Shown here: positions 1 to 12,277 of the stretch, in pieces
How positions within the stretch are numbered: position 1 is the stretch's first letter
Layout: every line of letters begins with the position of its first letter
From: Candidatus Nanopelagicales bacterium
Lineage (GTDB): Bacteria; Actinomycetota; Actinomycetes; S36-B12
Assembly (NCBI GenBank): GCA_017857705.1
Contig: JAFMCP010000009.1
Coordinates: forward strand, 1-41,829
Reading direction: 5' to 3'
DNA length: 41,829 nucleotides
Made by a program: the position numbers and the translations under genes
Notes under the pieces: generated by a model
Told to the model about the DNA's origin: nothing
The model's input: the letters and a program-made list of their open reading frames with translations, nothing else
Databases searched by the model: none

Positions 1-853
<853 letters not shown>

Positions 854-864
854 CTATTTGTGGA

Positions 865-1776
865 CTAGGCGGTCAGGGCGTCGGCTCCACCGACGATTTC
901 GCTAATTTCTTGGGTAATTTCAGCTTGACGAGCAGCATTTGCAGCACGTGTTAGGGCCAGGACCAAATCTTCAGCATTATCTGTTGCCGACTTCATGGCC
1001 CGGCGACGTGCTGCGTGCTCGGATGCGGCCGAGTTGAGCAGTGACAAATACACCATTTGATCAATGTATCGAGGAAGAAGTGCGTCGAGTACATCTTCTG
1101 CACTTGGCTCAAATTCGTATAGTGGGAATGGTTGAGCACTTCCACCCTCAACATTTTTCTCAACTACTTCGTCAACAACTTCGAGGGGAAGAATCCTGCG
1201 GACCCGAGTTTGTTGCACAGCCATATTTGTGAAATTTGTGTACACGACATGAATCTCGTCCACTCCGCCCTCGGCTGAAGGTGTCATGAAAGCCTTGAGC
1301 AATTCCTCGCCAATTTCCTTAGCGTGGGCATAGGTTGGTTGGTCGCTAAACCCTACGTATCCACCGCCCATGGGGCGATTGCGGAATCGGTAGAAAGCCA
1401 CGCCTTTTCTCCCGACAACGTAGGGAACTACCTTCATTCCTTTTTCGCTCAAATTGCGGGTAAGTGCTTCAGCTTCCTTAATGGAGTTGGACGAATAAGC
1501 GCCAGCAAGCCCACGGTCGGCAGTGATCACCAATATCGCCGCACGTACAGGATCAACCGACCTTGCCGTTAAAGGATGCTTGGAGACATCCGATGCGTGA
1601 CTCGCTGCAGCGGAAACCGCGTCAACTAATTGCGTCAAATATGGCAAAGACGCGTTCAGGTGGTTTTGAGCTCGTACAATCCGCGCCGAGGCAATGAGTT
1701 CCATTGCCTTCGTAATTTTCTTGGTCGCCTGCACCGATCGAATTCGACGCCGGTAGACCCGCAGTTGTGCACCCAT
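865..1776 (-). CDS. atpG: ATP synthase F1 subunit gamma
   Basis: MGAQLRVYRRRIRSVQATKKITKAMELIASAR N-terminus and C-terminal MKSATDNAEDLV...RQAEITQEISEIVGGADAL. The track ORF (to 1827) overlaps atpA; the internal ATG at 1776 fits the family start. Confidence 0.96.
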   Translation of the reverse strand: MGAQLRVYRRRIRSVQATKKITKAMELIASARIVRAQNHLNASLPYLTQLVDAVSAAASHASDVSKHPLTARSVDPVRAAILVITADRGLAGAYSSNSIKEAEALTRNLSEKGMKVVPYVVGRKGVAFYRFRNRPMGGGYVGFSDQPTYAHAKEIGEELLKAFMTPSAEGGVDEIHVVYTNFTNMAVQQTRVRRILPLEVVDEVVEKNVEGGSAQPFPLYEFEPSAEDVLDALLPRYIDQMVYLSLLNSAASEHAARRRAMKSATDNAEDLVLALTRAANAARQAEITQEISEIVGGADALTA

Positions 1777-1777
1777 A

Positions 1778-3412
1778 TCAGCCTCGAACAGCTCGCTTGA
1801 TTTGTGTTGGATCAATTTCTTCGTCACTGAGAGCAGCCACGGGCTCGTCCTTGATCAACAATTCTCCACTACGCGTCGTGAACTGCTTCTTGAATTCAGT
1901 GACGGACTTTTCGAGGACAGTCACGGTATCGTCAGAGAGGTCGGCGGTTGTGCGAATTGCGTCAAACACCTCTGGTGCCGAACGATCCATGTAAGCCAAG
2001 AATTCCGAATCAAAACGACGAATGTCCTCGAGTGGTACCTCGTCGAGTTGACCTGTGGTACCTGTCCACACTGAGACTACTTCACGTTCCATTGCCTGTG
2101 GCTCATACTGGGGCTGCTTCAGCAATTCAACAAGGCGGGATCCACGCGCCAATTGGGCTTTGGAAGCAGCGTCAAGATCGGAACCGAAGGCCGAGAAGGC
2201 CTCCAACTCACGGAACTGAGCCAGCGACAGACGCAAGCGACCGGCGACCTTTTTCATCGCCTTCGGCTGTGCGGCTCCACCGACACGTGAGACTGAAATA
2301 CCCACGTTGATAGCAGGGCGCACACCGGAGTTGAAAAGATCCGATTCAAGGAAGCACTGGCCATCGGTGATTGAAATTACGTTGGTAGGGATGAAGGCCG
2401 AGACGTCATTCGCCTTTGTCTCAATAATGGGAAGACCGGTCATTGAGCCGCCACCCATTTCAGCTGAGAGCTTTGCACAGCGCTCAAGCAAACGGGAGTG
2501 CAAATAGAAAACGTCACCTGGGTAAGCCTCGCGGCCTGGTGGGCGGCGAAGAAGGAGCGAGACGGCGCGGTAGGCGTCGGCTTGCTTTGACAGGTCATCA
2601 AAAACAATCAGAACGTGCTTGCCCTGGTACATCCAGTGCTGTCCAATTGCTGATCCCGTGTAGGGAGCGAGGTACTTGAAACCGGCTGGATCAGAGGCGG
2701 GTGCAGCCACAATCGTGGTGTACTCCATTGCGCCATACTCTTCAAGTGCACCCTTGACCGAAGCGACTGTTGAACCCTTTTGTCCGATTGCCACGTAAAT
2801 GCAACGGACCTGCTTATCAGGATCACCGGAAGCCCAGTTTTCCTTTTGGTTAATGATTGTGTCGATACACACCGCAGTTTTACCTGTTTGGCGGTCACCG
2901 ATGATGAGCTGTCGCTGACCTCGACCAATCGCGGTCATGGCGTCAATCGCCTTGATCCCCGTCAACATGGGTTCGGTCACCGGTTGACGCTCAACAACGG
3001 AAGGTGCCTGAACCTCGAGTGGACGACGTGCATCGGCTTGAATGGCACCAAGTCCATCGATTGGATTGCCAAGTGGATCCACAACGCGCCCCAGGAATGC
3101 ATCTCCTACTGGAACGGAAAGGACCTCCCCCGTCCGGCGGACTGCCTGCCCTTCCTCGATCTTGGATGAATCTCCCAGAAGCACGCAACCAATTTCACGG
3201 ATATCGAGGTTAAGCGCGATTCCTAACAGACCTCCTTCAAATTCAAGTAGTTCGTTAGTCATGGCCGAGTGAAGTCCTTCGACTCGGGCAATTCCGTCGC
3301 CGGTCTCAAGGACACGGCCAACTTCTTCTCGGGCGGTTGCCGGCGAGTACGCCGCGACGTTCCGCTCGATCGCTTCCCGGATTTCTTCCGGTCGGATCGT
3401 CAGCTCCGTCAT
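1778..3412 (-). CDS. atpA: ATP synthase F1 subunit alpha
   Basis: 544 aa; Walker [17 protein letters not shown]-like motif ([13 protein letters not shown]), family-typical N-terminus. Confidence 0.97.
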   Translation of the reverse strand: MTELTIRPEEIREAIERNVAAYSPATAREEVGRVLETGDGIARVEGLHSAMTNELLEFEGGLLGIALNLDIREIGCVLLGDSSKIEEGQAVRRTGEVLSVPVGDAFLGRVVDPLGNPIDGLGAIQADARRPLEVQAPSVVERQPVTEPMLTGIKAIDAMTAIGRGQRQLIIGDRQTGKTAVCIDTIINQKENWASGDPDKQVRCIYVAIGQKGSTVASVKGALEEYGAMEYTTIVAAPASDPAGFKYLAPYTGSAIGQHWMYQGKHVLIVFDDLSKQADAYRAVSLLLRRPPGREAYPGDVFYLHSRLLERCAKLSAEMGGGSMTGLPIIETKANDVSAFIPTNVISITDGQCFLESDLFNSGVRPAINVGISVSRVGGAAQPKAMKKVAGRLRLSLAQFRELEAFSAFGSDLDAASKAQLARGSRLVELLKQPQYEPQAMEREVVSVWTGTTGQLDEVPLEDIRRFDSEFLAYMDRSAPEVFDAIRTTADLSDDTVTVLEKSVTEFKKQFTTRSGELLIKDEPVAALSDEEIDPTQIKRAVRG

Positions 3413-3516
3413 GGGGTCCTGCTCTCTGTATCGGGCCGCGGTGCGGCGGTTTAATTGTGGATCTTGTAGTGCTGGATGTTTTAAATTGTGGTGTTCAGAT
3501 CGACCAAGTTCACATT

Positions 3517-4326
3517 TCAGCCGAGGACTGCCCTATGGGCCGCCTCGAGTCGGGATGCAATAGTTCCGTCAATTACTTCGTCTCCGATTACAACGTGGAT
3601 TCCACCCAAGACTTCCGGGTCCAACGCGACGTTAAGCCGTACATCTCTTCCCTTGAGTTTCGACAGGACAGCAATTAAGCGCTGCGTCTGGTTCTCGCTT
3701 AGGGGCGCAGCGGCTCGGACCTGCGCCACCATACGTTGACGCTGCGCCGCGGCTAAATCTCCCAATCGGGCAATGACCGAATCCAAACGGCGACCGTGCA
3801 GGTGGGAGACGGCGTATTCGAGTAGCTCCTTTGTTGCTGAGGTCGCATTCGTCTTCAGCAAATCAGCAACGATAGTTGACTTTACCCTCCCCGCGGTCGC
3901 CGGATTTGTCAGTGCCATTTGCAGATCGGCTGATTCGTCAACCGTGCGCCCGAACAGGAAAATCTCTTCCTCTGTTGCATCGAGTGTGTTATCAGTTTGC
4001 GCTACGAATAAAACTGCCTCCGCGGCAAGTTCTTCCAAAGCCAAAACCAGATCCATATCCTCTGACCAGCGCTGCGAAACAGCAATCAGTAGCAAGTCAG
4101 CGCACTCAATTGAAACCCGAGACCTGAAGACTTCGGATGCAAGGTTTGTGCGAACTTCAATTCCTTGACCGGAGTCAGCCAACGCCGAACGAAGCACTTT
4201 TTCAGAGTCGAGAAGGGATGCAATTGCGAACAACTCAGTTCCCAATTGTGAACGATCAACCGCACCTGGAAGCTGGTCCAGTGCTCCACTGCACAATGCG
4301 AGTGCATCTCGACTTGATCCAAGCAT
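3517..4326 (-). CDS. atpH: ATP synthase F1 subunit delta
   Basis: 269 aa between atpF and atpA; C-terminal ...[33 protein letters not shown] is delta-subunit-like; start overlaps atpF stop (TAATG). Confidence 0.93.
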   Translation of the reverse strand: MLGSSRDALALCSGALDQLPGAVDRSQLGTELFAIASLLDSEKVLRSALADSGQGIEVRTNLASEVFRSRVSIECADLLLIAVSQRWSEDMDLVLALEELAAEAVLFVAQTDNTLDATEEEIFLFGRTVDESADLQMALTNPATAGRVKSTIVADLLKTNATSATKELLEYAVSHLHGRRLDSVIARLGDLAAAQRQRMVAQVRAAAPLSENQTQRLIAVLSKLKGRDVRLNVALDPEVLGGIHVVIGDEVIDGTIASRLEAAHRAVLG

Positions 4327-4874
4327 TATTTCGCAGCCGCCCGCTCAAGATCGGCAATGAATGCATCAACCGTGGAAGCGACCCGCGCATCATCGGACAG
4401 TGCCTCGCCAACAACTTTGTCCGCAAGTGACAAGGCAAGCTCGCCAACCTGTCGGGTGAGGGCTGAAACAGCCTGAGCACGCTCGGCAGCCATGGCCGCT
4501 TCAGCTGTCGCAGTAACGCTTGCAGCGGCGATTCGTGCTTCATTTCGAGCTTCGTCGACAATCGCAGTTCGATCTGCCTGCGCAGCGGTTCGAATTGCCG
4601 AAGCCTCTTCACGTGCACCAGCAAGTTGCTTCTGGTACTCAGCCAAAACTACAGCAGCTTCCTCTTCCGCCTTACCTGCACGCTCTAATCCACCTTCGAT
4701 CAGGTCAGCGCGCTCATCGAGGGTTGCCTTAATTTTGGGTAGAACGAACTTGGCTAACGTGCCAAACACCAACAGGAACGCAATGAGACCAATGATCAAC
4801 TCATCGAGTGGTACTGCGAGCACAGATGGCATTTCCTCGCTCTCTGCAGCGAGGATTGTGGCGAATTTAAACAT
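4326..4874 (-). CDS. atpF: ATP synthase F0 subunit b
   Basis: 182 aa; single N-terminal TM followed by a long Ala/Glu/Arg coiled coil (KIKATLDERADLIEGGLERAGKAEEEAAVVLAEYQKQLAGAREEA). Confidence 0.94.
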   Translation of the reverse strand: MFKFATILAAESEEMPSVLAVPLDELIIGLIAFLLVFGTLAKFVLPKIKATLDERADLIEGGLERAGKAEEEAAVVLAEYQKQLAGAREEASAIRTAAQADRTAIVDEARNEARIAAASVTATAEAAMAAERAQAVSALTRQVGELALSLADKVVGEALSDDARVASTVDAFIADLERAAAK

Positions 4875-4923
4875 ATAAGCCTCTTTCCCGGTTTAGGTTG
4901 ACTAATTCGTGCTTAATAACGAA

Positions 4924-5163
<240 letters not shown>

Positions 5164-5286
5164 TCATTGCGCACCGACTGTTGCCGGTTTGGTGGTTTAT
5201 ATCAACTACGTTGATGTGAGCTTTTCAATTTTTTATTAAGTTGTAAGTCTAATTGGATATTGCGGTCGAGCTGGATCACGTAATTT

Positions 5287-6111
5287 TTAGTGTTCTGCGT
5301 GTAGGGCACTCCCAATATAAACGGCAGCCAGCAAGGTGAAGATGTAGGCCTGAAGTGCCTGGATAAACGCTTCGAAGGCCGTGAGCATAACTGCCAAAGT
5401 GAAACTGGCCGCTGAGCCAATGATGCCGATCACACTGAAAGTCAAAAGGTAGAAGGCCGCAATACTAAATGTGGCTAAGAGAAGGTGACCCGCGAACATG
5501 TTGGCAAAGAGTCGCACTGCGTGAGTAAATGGGCGGACCAAGAAATTCGAGATTAATTCAATCGGAGTGAGAAGTATGTACATTCCCTTGGGGACACCGG
5601 GCGGGAACATAATGTTCTTGAAGAATCCAACAAATCCTTGCTTATAAATACCCAAAGGCACCCATGTCACATAGACGATGATGGCGAAAGTGACCGGAAT
5701 CGCAAAAATGGATGTCACGGGCAACTGTGCCCCCGGCACAATTCCCCAGAAGTTAAGAATCCACACCAGGAAAAAGAAGGAAAAAAGGAATGGGACGAAC
5801 TTTTCGCCACCTTTTCCAATGGTTTCTTTGACAATTCCATCGCGGATAAACAAGTAACCCAGTTCACCAACGTTTTGGGCGCCCCGGGGCACAAGTTTTG
5901 GCTTCCGAAATGCGTAACCAAAGAATCCAATGATGACCACCACGGCTAGAAGCAGTAGAAACGTGACTTTGGAGACGTTAAAAGTCAATCCCCCAATGCT
6001 GAAACTCAGAATGGCATCAAATTGAAAGATCTCTGCTCCAGGGGCAGGGAACCCGCACCCGGAAAAAATCTTGCAGTTGGGTCCACCGGAGGCGAGTACG
6101 CTAAATGCCAT
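5287..6111 (-). CDS. atpB: ATP synthase F0 subunit a
   Basis: 274 aa polytopic; RPFTHAVRLFANMFAGHLLL (conserved Arg) and EAFIQALQAYIFTLLAAVYIG; start overlaps upstream stop (TAATG). Confidence 0.96.
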   Translation of the reverse strand: MAFSVLASGGPNCKIFSGCGFPAPGAEIFQFDAILSFSIGGLTFNVSKVTFLLLLAVVVIIGFFGYAFRKPKLVPRGAQNVGELGYLFIRDGIVKETIGKGGEKFVPFLFSFFFLVWILNFWGIVPGAQLPVTSIFAIPVTFAIIVYVTWVPLGIYKQGFVGFFKNIMFPPGVPKGMYILLTPIELISNFLVRPFTHAVRLFANMFAGHLLLATFSIAAFYLLTFSVIGIIGSAASFTLAVMLTAFEAFIQALQAYIFTLLAAVYIGSALHAEH

Positions 6112-6458
6112 TAGTGATCCCCTTCTAATTTCGGTCCTGTATTCCGGTGTGCAGCTTTTTGTTGTTGCTTATTTTCGCGGGCTAGGCCGGTGAAAATAAG
6201 GTAGTACGAGAGTCCAAGACCTGTCAGTGCGCCAAGTGCCATGAACAGGGATCTGTTCCCCAACCAGAGGGAAAGTAAAAACCCCAACCCGGTGTACAAA
6301 ATCAAGCCCGCTATTAAACGACTTGAAATTATCCACGCGGCGTTGTCCATTGCAGCAAATTGACGCGCTGGCGCATTTCCTGAAATCGAACGTGCGCGCG
6401 AACGGTACCACTTTGGATCACCGAGCGAGCCTTCGGGCTGATCAATATTGAGTGTCAT
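6111..6458 (-). CDS. AtpZ/AtpI-family F0F1 ATP synthase-associated membrane protein
   Basis: 115 aa, two TM segments (SSRLIAGLILYTGLGFLLSLWLG...ALGALTGLGLSYYLIF), immediately upstream of atpB. Confidence 0.7.
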   Translation of the reverse strand: MTLNIDQPEGSLGDPKWYRSRARSISGNAPARQFAAMDNAAWIISSRLIAGLILYTGLGFLLSLWLGNRSLFMALGALTGLGLSYYLIFTGLARENKQQQKAAHRNTGPKLEGDH

Positions 6459-6904
6459 TTGTCACTTTTTTCCGACGAAGAATTTTCCGTTGAATTCGGT
6501 TCCACGTAGAGCACTTTGGTGGTTCCAAAAATCCATACTTCGATAACAGTCCAAACTAGGGTGCAAATTAAAATAGCAAGAGCAAAACTCTTGGTATTAA
6601 AGGCCGTGGTGTCTGCGAACAAAACCAGAATAACCAGAAGAACACCAATTTTTACTAGGTAAATAGTCATGGCCATGGTGAGGGCCATCTGCGGGTTAGT
6701 ACGAAGAACCGTGCCAAGGGCAAACTGGCCGACAGAAAAAAATACGATCACTAAAGACGTTCCCAGAGCTGCACCCAAGGCTGCCGATCCGCCTGACACT
6801 ACGGCTGCGATGATCACAACAATCACACCAACACCAGCAGTCCCAATTCCGGCCCGAAGTAACACCAGCGAATCGATACTGCGTGCTCGTGGCACCGATA
6901 ACAC
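6455..6904 (-). CDS. AtpI-like membrane protein (ATP synthase protein I family)
   Basis: 149 aa, four predicted TM segments; first gene of the atp cluster; 4-nt overlap with the next ORF. Confidence 0.6.
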   Translation of the reverse strand: MLSVPRARSIDSLVLLRAGIGTAGVGVIVVIIAAVVSGGSAALGAALGTSLVIVFFSVGQFALGTVLRTNPQMALTMAMTIYLVKIGVLLVILVLFADTTAFNTKSFALAILICTLVWTVIEVWIFGTTKVLYVEPNSTENSSSEKSDK

Positions 6905-7008
6905 CTCGCAATTGTTAATCAGACGATGACATATTAGGAAAACGCTGGCAGAAACCCACCAGTGGATAGCCTTCTGGCGTCAGGCTACAGCATTGATTGT
7001 CCATAGAT

Positions 7009-8139
7009 TCAACCGATCCTGCCGATCGGACCTGTTTGTGATTCGCCATGATTCACCACGGATTTCGGGGGTGTGCGCCTGACCAGGAAAACCATGATCA
7101 CCACGCCAACTGCCGTCCCTATCCCCGCATAAATCAGCGGGAAGAACGCAATCGCCAGGGCTGCACCCGCTATCAGCGCAGTCCATGCATACATCAAAAA
7201 GACAGCTCGGCGCTGCGAGTGTCCCATCTCTAAGAGACGGTGATGCAAGTGTTGTTTGTCCGGGGCAAAGGGGTTACGACCAGCGCGAGTACGCCTTATC
7301 ACCGCGAGCCCCAGGTCAATCAAAGGCAGCGCCATGACGGCAAACGGCAAAATCAAGGGCAAAAGTGTGGGCAGAAACGCGCCACCTGAAAGAGCGCTGG
7401 GGTCAACTTGTCCAGAGAGCGTGATTGTCGCGGCAGCGAGTAAAAGCCCCAGAAGCATAGAGCCGGTGTCTCCCATAAATATGCGGGCAGGGAACAAGTT
7501 ATTGGGTAAAAATCCGAGCCCCATACCGACTAGGACAACACTGACCAACGTCGCAAGGGTTGCGCGCTCGAGACCTAGATCAACCGAAAGCAAATACGCG
7601 TAAACAAAGAATGCTCCAGCAGCTACGGCAACAATTCCAGCGGCCAGTCCATCGAGTCCATCGACAAAGTTAATTGCATTAATACTGACGACCACAATTA
7701 TTACGGTGAAGAGAACACTGGTTAATGGATCTAGAACCAGTGTCCCGCCGATCGGTAACCAAATTATGGCGATTCCTTGAAAGGCCATTACTCCCGCTGC
7801 AAGCACCTGGCCGGCAAGCTTGGTCGGCGCATCAAGTCCCCACTTGTCATCGACTATACCCAAAACAATGATTATGGATGCGCCTGAAAGCAATGCAAAG
7901 ACCACATTTGAACCATCAAAAACCGAGCTCATCATTGGCAACTTGCTTGCAAGTAGTAAACCGGCTAGAAGTCCTCCTGCCATTGCCAACCCGCCCAGAC
8001 GGGGAGTTGGCGTGTCATGGACATCACGATCGCGAACAGGGGCAACGATCCCCCAACGAATGGCCAAAGCCCGTACGGGTGGAGTTAAGAAGTAGGTGAC
8101 AGCTGCTGCAGCAAAAAGACATAACATATATTCGCGCAT
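7009..8139 (-). CDS. wecA: undecaprenyl-phosphate GlcNAc-1-phosphate transferase (WecA/Rfe, MraY-like family)
   Basis: 376 aa polytopic; DTPTPRLGGLAM, LGIVDDKWGLDAPTKLAGQ, INFVDGLDGLAAG, FMGDTGSMLLG, HLHHRLLEMGHSQRRAV motifs. Confidence 0.9.
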   Translation of the reverse strand: MREYMLCLFAAAAVTYFLTPPVRALAIRWGIVAPVRDRDVHDTPTPRLGGLAMAGGLLAGLLLASKLPMMSSVFDGSNVVFALLSGASIIIVLGIVDDKWGLDAPTKLAGQVLAAGVMAFQGIAIIWLPIGGTLVLDPLTSVLFTVIIVVVSINAINFVDGLDGLAAGIVAVAAGAFFVYAYLLSVDLGLERATLATLVSVVLVGMGLGFLPNNLFPARIFMGDTGSMLLGLLLAAATITLSGQVDPSALSGGAFLPTLLPLILPFAVMALPLIDLGLAVIRRTRAGRNPFAPDKQHLHHRLLEMGHSQRRAVFLMYAWTALIAGAALAIAFFPLIYAGIGTAVGVVIMVFLVRRTPPKSVVNHGESQTGPIGRIG

Positions 8140-8173
8140 GACCTACTCCTTTCCATTGCTTCCTATCGATTGA

Positions 8174-9424
8174 TCACCTGGGGTATGCGGGGAAAGCAGA
8201 AACTAATTCATGCGTCTGCGCAGCTATATCGGCACTTGGCGCGCTTCCGCGAACAGCTCGATCTATCAGATCAGCGACGACGAGCATCTCGGACACGCCC
8301 ATTCCTTGGGTGGTCACCGAGGGAGTCCCAACTCGAATACCCGAGGCAATCGATGGTGGCAAAGTATCAAATGGAATCGCATTTTTATTGAGGGTGATTC
8401 GCGCAGCATCGCAACGTATCTCAGCTTCACTTCCATTCACTCCGGTACTGGAAAGGTCGATGAGCGCCAAGTGAGTATCGGTTCCTCCACTGACAGCCCG
8501 CATACCTCGATCAGCCAATCCCGAAGAAAGCGCTTGGGCATTCAGAATAACTTGCTGCGCATACTCTTGGAATTGAACCGTATTGGCTTCCTTGAGCGCA
8601 ACAGCCTTTGCCGCAACGGCGTGCATGAGCGGCCCGCCCTGCATCATCGGGAAAATGGCTTTATCAATTTTCGCAGCGTGCTCTTCTTTGCATAGAATCA
8701 TCCCTCCGCGAGGCCCACGCAAAACTTTATGCGTGGTAAAGCACACGACGTCGGCGTAGGGAACAGGACTGGGAATTGCTTTACCCGCAATGAGTCCAAT
8801 AATGTGAGCGGCGTCAACCATGAGGATTGCGCCCACTTCGTCCGCGATTTCCCGGAAAGCGGCAAAATCAATTAATCTCGGATAAGCCGTCGCACCACAA
8901 ATAATCATTTTTGGCTTGTGCTCAAGGGCAAGCCTTCTGACTTCACCCATATCAATTAAGTCCGTTTCGGGCATAACGCCATAGGACACGACGTTGAACC
9001 ACTTTCCCGAAAAATTCACCGACGACCCATGAGTGAGATGACCTCCGTGGGAAAGACTCATTGCCAAAACGGTCTCACCAGGTTTCACAAAAGCACCATA
9101 GGCGGCGAGGTTTGCGCTAGCCCCGGAATGCGGTTGAAGATTTGCATGTTCAGCGCCAAACAATTCCTTTGCCCGCTGGATTCCAATATTTTCTGCTTTG
9201 TCCACCTCTGAGCAGCCGCCGTAATAGCGCTTGCCGGGATAGCCTTCTGCGTATTTATTGCTCAGAGTTGAACCAAGTGCTGCAAGGACAGCCGGTGACG
9301 TAAAGTTTTCACTCGCAATGAGCTGTAATCCCCCACGCGCTCGTTCCAACTCGGAAAGCAGTATCCCTGCAATCTCCGGATCCTCTGCCTCGAGTTCACC
9401 AAAATCTGGGCCCCAAAAAGTCAC
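8174..9424 (-). CDS. glyA: serine hydroxymethyltransferase
   Basis: 416 aa; [38 protein letters not shown] (PLP lysine), HPHSGASAN-like segment. Confidence 0.97.
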   Translation of the reverse strand: MTFWGPDFGELEAEDPEIAGILLSELERARGGLQLIASENFTSPAVLAALGSTLSNKYAEGYPGKRYYGGCSEVDKAENIGIQRAKELFGAEHANLQPHSGASANLAAYGAFVKPGETVLAMSLSHGGHLTHGSSVNFSGKWFNVVSYGVMPETDLIDMGEVRRLALEHKPKMIICGATAYPRLIDFAAFREIADEVGAILMVDAAHIIGLIAGKAIPSPVPYADVVCFTTHKVLRGPRGGMILCKEEHAAKIDKAIFPMMQGGPLMHAVAAKAVALKEANTVQFQEYAQQVILNAQALSSGLADRGMRAVSGGTDTHLALIDLSSTGVNGSEAEIRCDAARITLNKNAIPFDTLPPSIASGIRVGTPSVTTQGMGVSEMLVVADLIDRAVRGSAPSADIAAQTHELVSAFPAYPR

Positions 9425-9550
9425 GCCGTCACATTCCTCTCACACTGCGGAGTCGAACTCCTACGTTAAATTCTCTATGGTCCCAGCCTATTGGGTCAGC
9501 GTTAAACTCGCCTTTAAGCGCAAGGACATCGAATCGAGTGCTTGATCACC

Positions 9551-10195
9551 TCACCCAGGTACCCCACTCTGGGAAATGAAATCGGTCAATGTTTGCCGGT
9601 CAATGGCGCCCTCGCGCACGATTGTCGGGCTTTCTCCGGTGCAGTCAATTACCGTGCTGCCGCTACCGGAGACAAGGTCTCCAGCCGCGATTATTACTGA
9701 TACAGAATCGACCTCACAGGCACCAAGTTGAGCCACTTGGGCAATCTGGGGCATCCCGGCCTGTTGCGCACCCGATGATGCAAGAGGACCTGTTGCATTG
9801 AGTAGTTCCAACAAAAACGGATGTGTTGGCATTCGCACGGCAATAGGAGCACCGGCAGGATGATCCCATGCCAAAGTCGTTCCAGCTTTGAGCAGCAGTG
9901 TCAACTCACCTGGCCAATAAGACGCCATAATTTCTTTAGCAATATGAGGTATTGATGAAGTAATCCCCGAAACCGCATTGGCATTGGGAACCAGCACCGA
10001 GAGGGGAACCTGTGTTCCAAGGCCCTTGTATTCTCGCAGGAGTGAGGTACCCCTTGGTGAAAAAGCATCTGTGACAACAGCATATTGAGACTCTGTCGGA
10101 ACAATGACTAATCCGCCACGACGCACGGTCGAGTAAGCCATCGAGATTGCTCGATCCCTATTTTGTGTGTCACCACCTTCAATGCGAACACTCAT
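9551..10195 (-). CDS. Sua5/YciO/YrdC/YwlC family protein (divergent threonylcarbamoyl-AMP synthase-like)
   Basis: 214 aa; PTESQYAVVTDAF, YKGLGTQVPLSVLV, WPGELTLLLKA, APIAVRMPTHPFLLELL, VIDCTGESPTIVREGAI; located directly after prmC. Confidence 0.8.
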   Translation of the reverse strand: MSVRIEGGDTQNRDRAISMAYSTVRRGGLVIVPTESQYAVVTDAFSPRGTSLLREYKGLGTQVPLSVLVPNANAVSGITSSIPHIAKEIMASYWPGELTLLLKAGTTLAWDHPAGAPIAVRMPTHPFLLELLNATGPLASSGAQQAGMPQIAQVAQLGACEVDSVSVIIAAGDLVSGSGSTVIDCTGESPTIVREGAIDRQTLTDFISQSGVPG

Positions 10196-10218
10196 TTGGT
10201 CAGCCTAAACCTGATGAC

Positions 10219-11142
10219 CTAAACTCGAGTAGCCACAGTAAATCGTGGCCGCTGATTGAAATCCTGTCGATCGCTGACCTCGGTAAAAAGTAGATCCCCC
10301 GGCACTCCGGGAATGTAGGTTGCCAGTTCCTCATCAAGTTGAGCGGCTCGAAGCACGCTAACGACACTCATTTCACCCGACTCAGGGCCCTGCACATCTG
10401 CATGCTCAACAACGAGTAGGCCTCCAGGCTTGAGCAGCAAGCCAGCAGTTTTCGCAATCCCTCGGATTACATCGAGGCCGTCAGCTCCACCATAAAGAGC
10501 CATGGCAGGTTCGTGGATTCGAACTTCAGGGTCGCGGGGAATCATGTCCACTGGAATGTACGGAGGGTTGCACGTCACCACATCACACTTACCCGACAAT
10601 TCAACGAAAACATCGGCGGAATAATCAGTGGCGTCAACCTGGTGCACTTCAACAGGTACGACTAACTCAAATTTTTTGATATTTTGCTCGAGCCACGGGA
10701 ATGCATCTGGACTGAGCTCAATTCCAACAACCCGTGTTCCCGGGACCTCCACTGCTAGGGAAATGGCAATAGCCCCTGAACCTGTGCACAAGTCAACCGC
10801 TATTGGATTAGCTATTTCATTCACGAAACGAATTGCGGCCTCCGCTACCAATTCACTTTCAGGTCTTGGGATAAATACTCCAGGTCCTACTTCAAGTTCA
10901 ATTCGACGAAAAGCAGCGGTACCCAGTATGTGTTGAAGTGGAATGCGGTTTAGTCGCTTTGCCATCAGCCTTTCAAATGAAATGCGATCATCCTCCGCGA
11001 GGGTGTCCTGCATGAATAAGCGATTCCGTGGAACCTCAAGGACGTGCGCCAGCAACTCCGCCGACTCAGTCGCTGCTGAATCAATACCGGCGTTCGAGAG
11101 TCGGTGTTGGGCATCAACGAGTGTGTCGCGGATAGTGCTCAC
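10219..11142 (-). CDS. prmC: peptide chain release factor N(5)-glutamine methyltransferase
   Basis: 307 aa; [20 protein letters not shown] motif and [12 protein letters not shown] (NPPY) motif; adjacent to prfA. Confidence 0.95.
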   Translation of the reverse strand: MSTIRDTLVDAQHRLSNAGIDSAATESAELLAHVLEVPRNRLFMQDTLAEDDRISFERLMAKRLNRIPLQHILGTAAFRRIELEVGPGVFIPRPESELVAEAAIRFVNEIANPIAVDLCTGSGAIAISLAVEVPGTRVVGIELSPDAFPWLEQNIKKFELVVPVEVHQVDATDYSADVFVELSGKCDVVTCNPPYIPVDMIPRDPEVRIHEPAMALYGGADGLDVIRGIAKTAGLLLKPGGLLVVEHADVQGPESGEMSVVSVLRAAQLDEELATYIPGVPGDLLFTEVSDRQDFNQRPRFTVATRV

Positions 11143-12212
11143 GCCGAAGGCTCTGCCAACCGACTCTGTTGATCAGCTGAAACGCAGGCCTCAATGACCG
11201 CGTCCAAATCTCCGTCAAGAATTTGGTCTAAGTTATGCGACTTAAACCCAACCCGGTGATCATTGAGTCGGTTTTCTGGAAAGTTGTAGGTCCTAATTCT
11301 CTCGCTGCGGTCCACTGTTCGTACTTGTGAGCGCCTGATATCAGAGGCATCTTTTGCTGCAGACTCCTCAGCAACCGCAAGGAGACGGGCACGCAAGATG
11401 CGCATGGCCTGCTCCCTATTTTGCAATTGACTTTTTTCATTTTGACAGGAAACCACGACCCCTGTCGGCACATGTGTGATTCGAACCGCCGAATCTGTTG
11501 TATTGACACTTTGCCCACCTGGCCCCGAAGACCTGAAAACGTCAATTCGTAAATCATTGGGATCGATACTCACATCGACGTCTTCAGCTTCGGGCGCGAC
11601 CATCACACCTGCGGCTGAGGTATGAATTCTTCCCTGAGATTCCGTGACTGGGACTCTCTGCACCCGGTGGACGCCCCCTTCAAAACGCAAGCGTGCGTAA
11701 GGTCCCTCCCCGGGACCAGGAGCTACCTTTGACTTCACAGCAATAGAGATGTCCTTGTATCCGCCCAAGTCTGACTCCACAGCATCGAGTACCTCAGTGG
11801 ACCAGCCTCGACGCTCTGCATAACGTAAATACATTCGCATGAGGTCGGATGCAAAAAGTGCGGATTCATCCCCACCCTCACCGGCTTTAATCTCAACAAT
11901 CACGTCTTTGTCATCCATTGGGTCACGTGGAAGCAACAGGTGAGTGAGTTTTTCAGCAAGAATCGCCTGGCGAGGCAGGAGTTCCGCTGCTTCTGCAGCG
12001 AAGGACTCATCCTGATCTGCGAGTTCCTGCGCCGTTTCAAGATCTGATGTGACTGCTAGCCAATCGCGGTAGGCAGCAACAATGGGCCGAAGTGCTGCGT
12101 AACGCCGACCAAGTTTGCGTGCTTGGGATTGATCTGCATGAATTGCGGGGTCTGCTAGTCCCGCCTCCACGGTATCAAGTTCGGTTGCAAGCTGGGCACA
12201 TGATTCAAACAC
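11139..12212 (-). CDS. prfA: peptide chain release factor 1
   Basis: 357 aa; GGQ motif in [60 protein letters not shown]. Confidence 0.97.
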   Translation of the reverse strand: MFESCAQLATELDTVEAGLADPAIHADQSQARKLGRRYAALRPIVAAYRDWLAVTSDLETAQELADQDESFAAEAAELLPRQAILAEKLTHLLLPRDPMDDKDVIVEIKAGEGGDESALFASDLMRMYLRYAERRGWSTEVLDAVESDLGGYKDISIAVKSKVAPGPGEGPYARLRFEGGVHRVQRVPVTESQGRIHTSAAGVMVAPEAEDVDVSIDPNDLRIDVFRSSGPGGQSVNTTDSAVRITHVPTGVVVSCQNEKSQLQNREQAMRILRARLLAVAEESAAKDASDIRRSQVRTVDRSERIRTYNFPENRLNDHRVGFKSHNLDQILDGDLDAVIEACVSADQQSRLAEPSA

Positions 12213-12277
12213 GACTCACTCCTCAACTTGCCTTGAATGCTGGACTGTTGTCAACAACTGCGAAACTTCAGCGAACT

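Noticed and set aside
1778-1827. N-terminal extension of atpG ([17 protein letters not shown]) overlapping atpA
   Set aside because: Gamma subunits start at MGAQLRVYRRRI; the extension would overlap the end of atpA.
6966-6986. TAGCCT...AGGCTA hairpin between wecA and the atp cluster as a terminator
   Set aside because: 6-bp stem and no U tract in the transcribed direction; could equally be part of a promoter.
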